Of a stretch of 64,000 nucleotides of DNA, positions 51,184 to 62,200 are shown piece after piece. The stretch is taken from contig NC_135174.1 of the NCBI RefSeq assembly GCF_041146795.1, positions 1,645,533 to 1,709,532 of the forward strand, read 5' to 3'. This stretch comes from Maylandia zebra. Taxonomy: Eukaryota; Chordata; Actinopteri; Cichliformes; Cichlidae. The number at the start of each line of letters is the position of its first letter. The stretch's first letter is position 1. The translations under genes and the position numbers were made by a program. The notes under the pieces are model-generated. The model searched no databases, was not told where the DNA came from, and worked only from the letters and a program-made list of their open reading frames with translations.

Positions 51184-52194
51184 CATACACCGAGTGTCAT
51201 TCATCTAAAGAAAAGACAGATCTATGACCTGGACTTTGTGAAGGTTTAAATACATTTATGATCAAACTTGATTATGTAGAGTTTGTATCATTTCTTTGAT
51301 GCCTACCAAATGTCTTTGAACTCTGTTAGCTCACAGTTAAAAGATTTGTTTCATGTTTTAGCACCGATGTGTTGTTATCACATTTCTTAATATTAAGTTG
51401 GCAAAAAGATTTTACCTTTTAAGATTTTATGCCTTAAACTTGCTGACTTGCAGTACATTTACTAATTGTTTATCTGAAGCTGTAGTATAAAATAATTTGA
51501 TATAACAATGGATTAATTTGCTCTGGGTCATGTGATCTGCGTGGTGATGCAGTCATGTGATGTGACTGGCATCAGTGCTTGGCTCTGTGGACGGTTCTGA
51601 CGGTTCTGTTTTCATTTTGATCTGCCGTCAGACGCCTGTGAACTCAAAATGGACCCGAACACAGTACACAGGAACCTTTACCTGACAGAAAACAACATTG
51701 TGACAGATGACGACGAGGAATGGCTGTATCCAGATCACTCTGAGAGGTTTGAGTGCTGGTACCAGCTGATGTGTACACGTGGCCTGACTGGTCACTGTTA
51801 CTGGGAGGTGGACTGGAGTGGGCTGGTATCTATAGGAGTGACTTACAGAGGGATTAAAAGGAGTGGTGATGGTATTGACAGTCGTATTGGTGGGAACAAC
51901 ATCTCCTGGAGTCTGGACTGTTCTGCTGACAATTATTCTGCATGGCATAATAACTCAGTCCGGATCATAGATAGCCCTGCTCCCTCCACTGAAACGAACA
52001 GAGTGGGAGTGTATTTGGACTGGTCTGCTGGCACTGTATCCTTCTACAGAATCATTTTTGATACACCAACACACATCCACACGTTCCACTGCAGCTTCAC
52101 CGAACCTCTTTATCCTATCTTCAGGATACGGTCAGAGTTCACCTGTGGTGTTTACAACTCTGTGTCTCTATGTCAGATGGATGCAGAAGACTAG
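42619..52194 (+). CDS. Fish NLR: FISNA-NACHT-LRR-B30.2 (NLRC3-like/NLRP12-like)
   Basis: A cytosolic innate immune receptor of the expanded teleost NLR-C group. Eleven phase-compatible coding exons give 1200 residues with no internal stop: 42619-42707, 43010-43123, 43563-43641, 43790-44012, 45744-47541, 47644-47811, 49056-49229, 49389-49562, 49688-49861, 51029-51075, 51632-52194. Residues 1-95 are the family's short repeat-type leader ([16 protein letters not shown]). Residues 96-168 are a helical exon ([15 protein letters not shown]). The 1.8-kb exon has FISNA, then NACHT with Walker A GVAGIGKT (about 266-273), Walker B FIFDGLDE (about 339-346) and WITTRPA, then winged-helix regions. Four LRR exons follow (three of 174 nt, one of 168), then a 47-nt linker ([11 protein letters not shown]). 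The last exon is PRY-SPRY ([23 protein letters not shown]). No PYD or CARD is seen upstream. It looks functional; donors at 47812 (GTTGGT) and 49563 (GTTAGA) are weak. The orthologue name cannot be fixed because the family is large. Confidence 0.9.
44039..45226. mobile_element. hAT-type element with perfect 8-bp TSD in NLR intron 4
   Basis: The element starts TAGGGCTGGGCGATATGG and ends ACCGCCCACCCCTA. It is flanked by identical 8-mers ATGCAAAG at 44031-44038 and 45227-45234. It is 1188 bp and non-coding. Inside, from about 44140, is a second module starting CCGTATTTTCCGCACTATAA, the kind of terminus seen in fish pogo-type elements. Near 44930-45000 a frame reads [20 protein letters not shown], a CENP-B/pogo helix-turn-helix relic. 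The left end lies only 26 nt from the splice donor at 44012. Confidence 0.8.
50087..50875 (-). mobile_element. L2-like LINE 3' part, antisense, in NLR intron
   Basis: Read on the minus strand it starts at the RT C-terminal coding end (complement of 'cagtcgtccagcctggaag', encoding SRLDDCN) and runs through the 3' UTR to the tail 'cttacaatatgaagcgcttt' and 'attgagttgaactggat'-type end. The coding end matches the plus-strand copy at 63650-63740 almost word for word, so both belong to one family. It lies in the intron between the fourth LRR exon and the linker exon. Confidence 0.75.
51115..51172. repeat. (AT)n microsatellite
   Basis: About 28 TA units in the NLR intron, 40 nt downstream of the donor at 51075. 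Confidence 0.95.
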
Positions 52195-52300
52195 AGACAA
52201 ACTGCTTTCCTTACACGTTTATTTGAAGCATTTTATAATTTGAAGATAACTGACAAACATGGACTATAATGGACTATAACAGACACAAAGTTTTACATCT

Positions 52301-52651
52301 TGGTTTGGCAGCTGCAAGTCCTGTAAGAAGCAACAACTGAATAGCATTGTTAAGACTGCCAGGAGGATTGTTGGTGCCCCTCTCTCGCCTCTGGAGGAGA
52401 TCTACAAACAGGGCCGCATACACAGAGCTATCTCCATCATCAGAGACCCCCACCACCCGTCTCATGGCCTGTTCTTCCTCCTGCCGTCTGGCAAGAGGTA
52501 CAGGAGCATCAGCTGCAGAACCACCAGGATGCTGGAAGGCTTCTTTGCACAAGCTGTGAGACTGATAAATGGACTGTGCCCCCTCCCCATCCACTCAGCT
52601 ACTCACACAGCTACACTGTAAGATCCACAATCGGACTGTGATGCCCCCTAT

Positions 52652-52702
<51 letters not shown>

Positions 52703-52975
52703 ATACTCCCCAGATACACACACTACTTACTTTAACAACTCCCTTCTGTGAAAGGGCTGCTGCTACCTGTATGAGTGTGACTGTTTAGACTTGTGTTTGT
52801 TTTAGAATTTAGATTTTATGTTCTTTATCCCCATTTATTGTTACGATTTTTTACTGCTCTTTTTAAAACTTTTTCTTTTTTAAATTGTATTGACTATTGC
52901 ACTGTAGAGGCTGGTGAGAAACAGTATTTCAGCCTGGGTAACACCAATGACAATAAACGTGAAACTAATAGACTA
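52301..52975 (+). mobile_element. LINE 3' end with ORF2 C-terminus
   Basis: From 52301 to the stop at 52619-52621 the frame reads 106 codons of the C-terminal tail of a fish non-LTR retrotransposon (WFGSCKSCKKQQLNSIV, PLEEIYKQGRIHRAI, DPHHPSHGLFFLLPSGKRYR). A (CA)n tract at 52656-52700 and a tail with AATAAA at 52952-52957 follow. It begins about 106 nt after the NLR stop codon, so the NLR 3' UTR probably runs into it. Confidence 0.75.
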
Positions 52976-53426
52976 TAAAGATGGAAAATTAAGGAGAAGA
53001 GCATTACAGGACATCCAGGCCTTTATACGTTTAATACATGCCTGTATTGCTGTTTGTATCACTTGGCTTCATGTATAAATAAAGAGAAGGGTATTATCTG
53101 CACTGTTTTCAATGACACAGCCTAAGGGAATCATGTATGCTATAAAAACTGTTGGTCGCAGCAGAGAACCTAGTGAAACTTCACACCAACTCTTTTGAAG
53201 AAGAGGACTCCCTATTTACTTGAATAAACTGTAAATTATCAGATCGTTATGATTCACTCATGTGTAGCTTAAATGCTGAAATAAATCTGTCTTGGACCAT
53301 TGTCAGAGCTGTTTGTTGCTGTACGTCTTATTTGCTAAATGCAACAAAATATGGTATTACTCTAATGACATGGCAAAATTAAAATACTAAATAATCATTT
53401 TTAAAAATCCATTGCAGAGAAGTTAC

Positions 53427-53640
53427 ATTTGGTCAAAGATTTAAATTATTTCCACTTATTAGTGATACTGAAGGACCCGTCCCATCCTGGCAACAAACTG
53501 TTCCAACTTCTGCAATCTGGTAGAAGGTTCCGCATCTTCCGGGCAAGGACAGAGAGACTCAAGAGGAGCTTCTATCCCCAAGCCATCCGTGCCCTAAACA
53601 CACACACCCGCCCTCTCACATCATCTATAATTGACTGAGA
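53427..53640 (+). mobile_element. Second LINE ORF2 C-terminal fragment
   Basis: The frame reads DPSHPGNKLFQLLQSGRRFR and RARTERLKRSFYPQAIRALN and ends in TGA at 53636-53638. It is the same kind of C-terminal block as at 52301 but from a different family. It is followed by a T-rich region, a C10 run (about 53860) and AATAAA-containing sequence near 53948. Confidence 0.7.
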
Positions 53641-54100
53641 CAGGACTCTTCCAGACACTAAACCAAGGCACAATGTACATTTCAATTCCTTTAATTTTAA
53701 ATATGTTTATATTGTCTATCCTGTAAAATAGTCAGATGTCTATTCATATTAATGTACAGAATTCACCTGCTTGCTGCTCTTACTGCACATTCACCCAGTG
53801 TATATACTATATGTGTATGTATATGTATATGTATATATATAATGTTCTTCCTCTACACCCCCCCCCCCCAATTTTTGCACATGTCGAGGAGCGTGTCAGG
53901 CTACATTTCACTGTGTGTTATACTTGTATAACTATGCATGTGACAAATAATAAAGAACCTTGAACCTTACAGTGAAGGCTGTTTCATCTCATTGTAAGGC
54001 TTAAGAACGTGACACATCAGCTTATTGATATTTCTAATAAATAGACATTATTTTGGTAGGTCGCTGATCCCTGCTGTCTCAGTCTGCTTTGCCACTGATG
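53641..54100. other. Intergenic tail between LINE relic and fringe promoter
   Basis: AT-rich sequence with TATG/TATA tracts near 53810-53840 and a poly-C run. I see no gene. Confidence 0.5.
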
Positions 54101-54399
54101 CAGTGGACAAACATGACAGGCAGGGGGCGCTGAGGTAGAACTTGAAACATTTTAACAACAATAAAAAGATGCACATTTAACACGATCATTTCAAACCATG
54201 TGACATTCAAACGGTGATTGGTTACATTCAAAGGTTGGAATTTACCTTTAAAACAAGGAAATAAAACTAAGGTTACAACGTCATCAAAGCTGTGCGTTAC
54301 AGAGCTGATTCAGTCACAGTCCTCATAAGTTTTATTTCCTGTTGAAATGAAGTCAGAGCAGACAAACACGGGCTGATCCCGACATCGACGACAAACTGC

Positions 54400-54721
54400 T
54401 CGTCGTATTCATTATTTTGAAAGGTTTGACCGGAACAGCCTTCTTGACCGTGGTTAACCCGGTGCGGGTCTGACGTGAGTGCGTCGTTTGTGGAGTGTTT
54501 GGCTAACCCTCACTCGGGGCACAGAGTGTAACTCTGCCGGTGGAGGGGGCTTTTTCTACCGTCAGGCTAGCCGAGAGCCGTCGGAGCGGAGGCACACCGG
54601 GGAAAGACGACGAGACGGGTCCAGGTGCTGTTTACCGTCCAACAAACCCGGGATCGTTTGTGTTGCATTGGCGCTTTCCTGGTGTTTCCTGTGGTAAACG
54701 CGTGTGCTCTGATGTTTCACG
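54400..54721 (+). promoter_or_regulatory. Candidate promoter and noncoding exon 1 of the fringe gene
   Basis: A CpG-rich block, unusual for this window, ends at a consensus donor (CACG followed by GTAAGT, donor from 54722). The next acceptor on the plus strand with coding sequence behind it is TTTCTATGCAG, ending at 57182. This fits a 5' UTR exon spliced to the fringe coding exon. The transcription start and the CpG island limits are estimates; the GC block continues to about 54960. Confidence 0.5.
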
Positions 54722-56437
54722 GTAAGTTGGTGCGAAGCCCCGGTGCCTGTGCTCCTCCACCATGCCAGACTCCACTTTAAAATCTTCCCATTTAAGGAGC
54801 GCTTGTTGTAGCACAAGAAGTTCACGCGCGTGGCGCAGGAGACACGAAAGTCTGCCTGTTTACGGCTCTTCTCGGATGTTCCCAGTGGTTCACAGCTGGA
54901 GGGGTTTATTCGCCGAGCTAACACTGAACGACTTCTTTACTGAGCACGTTTACAGACGGACGACGTCCGTGGCTGGTTTGTGACACAAGGATCACAGCAG
55001 GCGTGAAAGGCAGGGTTTGCATGTAGGTGCTGAGCTCTGCTGTGATGTGTGGTTTGGACAAAGAGACTGAAGATGCTCACGTTTTCACTGGGCGTGATGG
55101 ACAGGGTTGGAGGCAGAGAGGGTTTGGACATGTGCAGTGGAGGGACACCGAGCTGCTGGTGACTCTTACAGAGAACAGCAGAAAGAAGACAACTGGGTAC
55201 AATGACTGAATGCACTGACATTGAAATATGCAAACATAATGGCTTTATTCAGCACAGCTTCAGTAATGTTTAGCTGTGGGCTTTGGGGAGGCCAGTCCCT
55301 GACTGATTTATATCCAGGGTTGGTTTTGCTGCACAGTCCAAACATGAAGGTGCTTCGATCATTTGGTGACTCTAGATCACCCTGAGGTGGATCAGTGGAA
55401 GATGATGGATGAAAAAATGATTTATTAGTTTTGTCTGACCATCTTCCCTCTGAATGTCCCATTTAACACTATTATAAAAGAAAACCATCAAAAGGAGCCA
55501 GTCTTCACATTAGAAGGCCAAGTCCTCTCCATCTGTGCTGGGGAATTTCATGTTGTTGTGGATGGTCGTCAGTTCTGTTGTCCCAAGGTGCTTTATAGAG
55601 TAAGATAGAGGGAACCCCGGTCCCTTGTGACTTGGTGACAGTGGGATAAAAGACGTCCCCTTTATCAGGTCGGTCTCTGGTGGAAGCAGGCTCGGTGCCG
55701 TCTGCCACAGCAGGCTGGAGAAGTAAAGAGAAGACGTGAGCAACGCTGAAAGGTGTTCCTCTGTACTGAAAGGGTTTTGGGATACAGTTGTTGCTTTGCT
55801 GTCTGCACACACATGCTGTATATTATTGTCTGAAGAGCAGCTGCTGCTGAGTACAGCAGTCTGTGTGCAGCGAGCCTCTCAGATCATGCACTCTGATTTT
55901 CTTGGTAAATGCTGGATTGCCCTCACTCTGTAGGACTGCAGTCGAACCGCTTCAGATGGGGGCTGGCAGCAAATCCCGTTCACCATTTTGCAACTAAGTG
56001 AGTCCCTTTGCATGGAGGAGAATCCAGTAGTGGAAACAGATGTGCGCATTCATTGGAGAACCAGGCGAGCTCAATCCAGCTGTGAAATGGAGGATTAAAA
56101 GGCAAAGCACTTAGTAAGTCCTTCACACAGAAAATATCATATAAAATATAGAAAGTGACACGTGCAAAAGTAATGTCCTGTTTTAATGAAGGGGCATGGC
56201 AGAGACGTGTGGCTGTGCAAGCATTTTAGGCATTCAAACGGAGGGAAGCGTCTCTGCAGCAGTGACAAAGTCCTGGTCTGGGGCTCAGGTGGACCTGCAT
56301 TCAAAACAGGTGGAAAAGACTGCATCAGGAACACTTTGGAAAACAGCAACCGCAGCTGCCCCCACTCACGTACGACGGGATGAAGTGAAGCAGAGAACGG
56401 TCCTGTGCTCTGACTCTCTGGCTTAAAGAGGAGAAGT

Positions 56438-56735
56438 GGCGATCGTGGCTCAAGAGTTGGGAGTTCGCCTTGTAATCAGAAGGTTGCCGGTTCGAAGCCC
56501 CAGCTCAGACAGTCTCGGTCGTTGTGTCCTTGGGCAAGACACTTCACCCGTTGCCTACTGGTGGTGGTCAGAGGGCCCGGTGGCGCCAGTGTCCGGCAGC
56601 CTCGCCTCTGTCAGTGCGCCCCAGGGTGGCTGTGGCTACAATGTAGCTGCCATCACCAGTGTGTGACTGGATATGTAAAGCGCTTTGGGGTCCATAGGGA
56701 CTAGTAAAGCGCTATATAAATACAGGCCACTTTTA
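56438..56735 (+). mobile_element. Full-length tRNA-derived SINE (AFC-like)
   Basis: The head 'ggcgatcgtggctcaagag' holds the A box, and GGTTCGAAGCC at 56489-56499 is the B box. The body runs through 'gttgtgtccttgggcaagac' to the tail 'aaagcgctttggggtcc' and 'aaatacaggcca'. A 3' half of the same family lies at 7573-7730. From memory it resembles the AFC SINE of African cichlids; similar SINEs exist in other percomorphs. Confidence 0.8.
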
Positions 56736-57275
56736 TTAGCACACAGTTTGACACCAGCTTCGGTGGGGGTGGGGTCTCAGGCGGGGGCACCTATAACATT
56801 ATGCACATATTCCAGCAGCACAGCTCTGTAGGATCCATCCTGTCATCCACTGAAAACACTGAATTATAAAAAGGAAAAATGATGGACACATCAAACAGCT
56901 GATTACAGCACAACATGTAACGTGTCCTGATCATTGGGTTCTGCTTTTTCTTTACAGTGTTGCAACTTCTGTAATAAATCACGTGTGGTTGGCAGAGGTT
57001 CGCCGTCTTCATCCCCACAGTCTGATCATGTTTGTAGCTTATACATTTGAAATAGCTTAGGCTTTTAGCAGAGCGTCAGCTGGACCCGTGTTGTTGCAGG
57101 TGACGTTGTGCTGCTGTTAAACTGAGGGTTTGGGATGAATGTGCCTCTCCACACGCTGTTGAATCTTCCTGTTTCTATGCAGGACTCGTCGCTGTGATCT
57201 GATGATGGGACAGGGTGCTGCTGGGAGTGACTGCAGCCCTGGAGGCTGATGAATCTGCTCCATCAGCCAGTCAGG

Positions 57276-58887
57276 ATGCACATAGCTTCAGTCGGGGTCA
57301 GCAAGTTCTGCTTCCTGTTTTCTCTCGCGTTCTGCGGCCTCCTGCTCCTGCTCATTCCAGCTCTCCGGCCCCCTGCACGCCAGGTGGAGCTGCCTAAGCC
57401 CCGACCCCAGGTCAGACCTGCCCAGGTGGGGACGTCACACCAAGTCAGGGTTCCAGCAGGTTTTTTACATGTTGGGGACAAAGAAATAACGGCAGGTCTT
57501 AACAGGAGCTCAGAGGGGCTGGGGAAACCCATCAAAACTGAAATTAGCATTAACAGCAGTCCTAAAACAGGAAAGGGTGTCAGAAGAATCCCTGAGAGAG
57601 GCGTTGGTGGACCTCGAGAGTATAAGTCACGTGACAAGTTGGAGCTGAAGGACATTTTTGTTGCAGTAAAGACAACCAGGAAGTATCACAAGTCCAGACT
57701 GGAGCTGCTCATTCAGACCTGGGTGTCTCAAGCTAAAGAACAGGTGAGTGCCACTCCTGTTTTCACGTGGCCGTGCACACTGTCCATCTGTTAGGCTTTC
57801 CTATTGTCGATGCAGGCAGAGGTCCGGTCGGTCCGCCTGGTCTTACAGTCTTGGTATCAACCAGGATCTGGTGCTATTTCAGAGCTGCTCTGACCCGTGC
57901 TCCTGTACCGACTCGTGTGTGCCTGCTCAGCTTACTGATGATGATGATGATGATGATGTACACAGTGAAAGACACATGTGGGCTTTATGACTGAGTTTTA
58001 TTGTGATGTCCACAGTGAAGTGCTCGTCCTTTGTTGTCCCAAACAGATGCCAGACAGAAACAATCCTGATATAAACTGGAGAAATAGAGTAAATGATCAT
58101 TTAACAACAGCTGGCACATGAGAAATGTGACATTCAAATATATACAAATGAAATAAAAGAATCTGAGCTCCCTGAAAATGTTTAAAATCAATATTTACTT
58201 TGTAAATCTGCACTCTGTACACCTCAAACACATTTATACAGTTTACATTTTTGTTGACTTTTGTTCCATAATATGAGAGAAGTAAAACTAACACTGTGCC
58301 GCACATTCAAACAACTCATTGATAATTGAAACATGTCTGATTACACATTACTGAAGTAATTCTTGGCTGCAGAAGGAAGTGTGTGTTTTTGTCTCCTGAT
58401 GATCTAAACTTTTAGTTGCAGTGCTGAAAGGTTGTGCTTTGCATGGACACAACTTTCTGCAGCTTCCACACAAAAAGTGAAGATGCAGCTTTCACTGCAG
58501 AGCACCAGTGTAAGGCTGTGTGAGCGTGCCACAGTTGTGCTGTGTCAGTTAGAACTGCGTTAAAGCGAGCTGAGACTGAGAGCGCTGCTGTAAGGAGATA
58601 AGTGGCTGTGACAGAAACGCATTCCCACAGCATGTAGTGAGCGCATGTGATCTGGATTGTGTATACACACAGATGTTAGTCGTGAAGGATTTACTGGTGT
58701 GTACACTGTGTGGCTCTTTAGGGTGGATTTTGAGATTGCACAGCTAATGTGGTAAAGTTTGTCCCCGGTGACATTTAGCACAACCGCAGCACGTTTAAAA
58801 ATCTTCATCGTTCAGTTATCGAATCATTCTGCTGCTCACTCGGTGTGCACGACGGTCTGCTGTGCACAACAACTAATGCTTACATCC

Positions 58888-58926
<39 letters not shown>

Positions 58927-58936
58927 CTGTGTGTGG

Positions 58937-58971
<35 letters not shown>

Positions 58972-59162
58972 GTGTGTGTGTGTGTGCGTGAGCGTGTGTG
59001 TGTGCTGTGCGTGTGTGCGCGTGTGAGTGTGTGTGCGTGAGCGTGTGTGTGTGCTGTGCGTGCTGTGTGAGTGTGTGTGAGTGTGTGTGTGTGTGTGCGT
59101 GAGCGTGTGTGTGTGCTGTGTGTGCGCGTGTGTGCGTGCTGTGTGAGTGTGTGTGTGTGTGT

Positions 59163-59201
<39 letters not shown>

Positions 59202-59231
59202 TGTGTGCGTGCTGTGTGAGTGTGTGTGTGC

Positions 59232-59269
<38 letters not shown>

Positions 59270-62200
59270 GTGTGTGTGTGCTGTGTGCTGTGTGTGGCCC
59301 CCAAAGTGGAAACTGCCGTTAATATTTCATGCATGTCTGTTCCTGCAGCAGCTGAGGTCAAGAAACATCACGATGTAATGTAGTTGATGTTCGCCAACGT
59401 GCTCAAAACCTAACGTGTGAATGGAGCTTTTCATTAAAGTAACTGGAGTTTAAAGTCACCAGCACAGCAAGTGCAGGTCTGACGCACTATTAAAAGCAGT
59501 TATCGAGTCCCAGCGCCGGACAAAGAGCCTCAGTTTGCAGAGAAGGAGCTTTATTGCACAAACAGCCTGCTGCACTGCAGCCACACACGTCACAGTCACA
59601 CACAACTGTTCCAGTTCAGGTTGTCGACCCAGTATCAGCAGTTTGCCTCAAACCAGTTTTAAGTTCTCGTCTGTGTGGGTTAACTGCTTACTTCCAGATG
59701 CTGGAGAGTGTTACAGGCCTGTCGCTGCATCGTTTCACTGCTCTCAGATCAGTAAAGTGTCCTGCGTGTTTACAGTTTTTTCTGATTGCTTAAACCCTAA
59801 CTGTGATTCCTGTAGCACAATCTCTAAAACTATTCAGACTTATAGCAAAACCACTCACTGAGTTTGCAAAACTAAAAGCACAAAAACTGCTTTGCACTCA
59901 GTTTGCAATTTTGTAACACACACTTTGCAAAACTGTAGGCACAATTCACTGCACAACACTCAATTACCAAATTTCCAACACACTCCTAGCAAAAGTATAC
60001 ACATGTATGGCTATCATTAACACTAATTTGCCAACTGTCTGGCACACTTTCACATGTGAAAACTTCTTTAGATAATTAGTTCACTTTGCAATCAGCCTAA
60101 GCACTATAATACAGGTAAGCTGTGTGTGCGGAGTACAATGGAGGGAGCAGGAAGAGTGAGAAGTAGAGGAGGCCGAGGAAGAGGACGTGGAGGTGAAGAA
60201 GTAGGATGAAGAGGACGACAAGGACAAGGAGGAGCAAGAGGAAGACGAGGAGGGAGGAGAGGAAGAAGTAGGATGAAGAGGACGACAAGGATAAGGAGGA
60301 GAGGGAGATGAGGAGGGGGGAGAGGAAGACGAGGAGGGGGGAGAGGAAGGGTAGGAAGAGTAAGAAATAGAATTGCTGATGACATCAGAGCTACAATAGT
60401 GGACCATGTCATCAACCGTGGAATGACCCTGAGGGTAGCTGGCCAACGGGTCCAGCCTAACTCGAGCCGCTACACTGTAGCAAGCACCATAAGGACATCT
60501 TGAAATGAGAATCGGTGAGTACAGTCACTTCGCACAAAGATTTGTAGCACTGCCATATGCCAATGAGAAACACACCAATACCATTGATGTAAAAATACTG
60601 AAATTGTTACTTTACAGAGTTGCTAGATGACCAGATGCTGGGGCAGAGGAAGCATGTTCACTGCAGACCAAGTAACCCATATAGTCATTATGGCGATTGC
60701 AAATAATCCTATACTTGGAAATAAACACTTGTGTTTGTTTTGATGTGTTTGAATAAACAGCAGTACTTGAAGTTTGGATCCCTCTATGCTTATGGATCTA
60801 TGACAGAAGTATGAGCTCAAACTGACATAGTCTACCTTGTGCACAGAGAAAGCAAAAGCCAGATGTGTTTTGTATTCATACCATCAGTGTGCAGTTGGCG
60901 CATTGTGTGCTTAGTAGATGATGGCTTGTGTGTACTGTTTGATACGGAAACACCATTTTTACGAAGGTGTGAAGGGTTAATCTAGCTGTGTTTGCTTTTG
61001 CAAGAGAACTACAATGTTTTGATTATTGGGTGACAGGTTTTCTTATTTGTGTGAAGAGTTTTACAAAATTAGCCAATAGTTACAAAAAATGTGCTTAAGC
61101 AATCAGAAAAAACTGTAAATGTGCCTGTGAAACTGAAGGCTGCTCCTCACTGAAGCTCCTGTCACATGCAGTCCTTCCATTTAACTAATCATCAGAGAAA
61201 TCACACAGATCTGCAAAAAAACAACACATTTTTCAGCTGCTTGGATGTTTTTGGTCAATTTATGTTTTTCAGGGTGCTGAATCCAAAAACTCCACTTCCC
61301 TCCATCACGTGCAGTTATTTACATTAAAAAAAGCCCAACAGCGGTGAAAATAAATCAGTATTCTGAGCTTCTCACACCACCAAACCCACCGCACCCGCCC
61401 GCCTGCTGAAGCCCCTCAGTGCCTCACGTTTTCTACTTTTATTTCTCAAGAGTCTTAGAAATATCTTAGAAATATTAAGTTAATGTAAGAAATCCTTATT
61501 GGATATGTTTTTGACTCAAGTATAGGATTCCAGAGTAAAAAAGGAAATTTTGCTTAATGAAACTAAAAACATGAGTTTTGCAAGAGAATCTGACCAGATC
61601 CATCCATCTTCATCCGCTTTATCCGAGGCCAGGTCGCGGGGGCAGCAGCCTAAGCAAAGAGGTGTAATGTATGTAATTTTTAAAATATTTTCCTGGTTTC
61701 AGTGAGTAACAATCTATAAGAAACAGTCAGGAAATCCTGTGCAGTGTTTTGGTTGCAGACCTGTGTAATCATACAGTATAAAGGAGGTTAAGAAAGGAGA
61801 GAAATGATTGAGGCCGGAGCTGTACATGGTTTGGGAATGTAGGATGCCTGAAATGACCCTTAGATGAGGTGACTGGGGCCAAGTCCTCCTCCCAGTGAGA
61901 CCATGGCACAGACCCAGCACACGCTGGAGATATCGTCTCTCCAGCGTGTGCTGGGACCATCTCAGTGTGTCTCCTGAAGTGCTGGAAGAGGTGGTTGGGT
62001 TGGACCTGCAGCTGTAAAGGGGAGGGGTGGATGTGCTACATTTATTTTACATTAAAGGAACGATGTAAAGTCCAGCCTGATGTCACCTTATGCACAAATA
62101 ATCAGTCCCAGTGTAGAGTGAGGAGTCAGCTGATGAATGTAGCACAAATAATTTGAAATAAAGAGTCGGTGCAGCTGGTGACCGTGTGTTTCTAAAGTAA

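Noticed and set aside
54479..54697. 72-residue ORF in the CpG-rich block before the fringe gene
   Set aside because: No homology seen; the region behaves as promoter and noncoding exon, and the frame does not join in phase to the fringe coding exon in any way I can support.
56438..56510. tRNA gene candidate from the A and B boxes
   Set aside because: It is the head of a SINE with the characteristic body and tail; the acceptor stem does not pair.
58873..59361. 162-residue minus-strand ORF rich in His and Thr, and Cys/Val ORFs on the plus strand
   Set aside because: They are translations of the GT/CA satellite.
60081..60446. Ser/Pro-rich minus-strand ORFs
   Set aside because: Complement of the GA-rich Arg/Gly tract in the mariner-like element.
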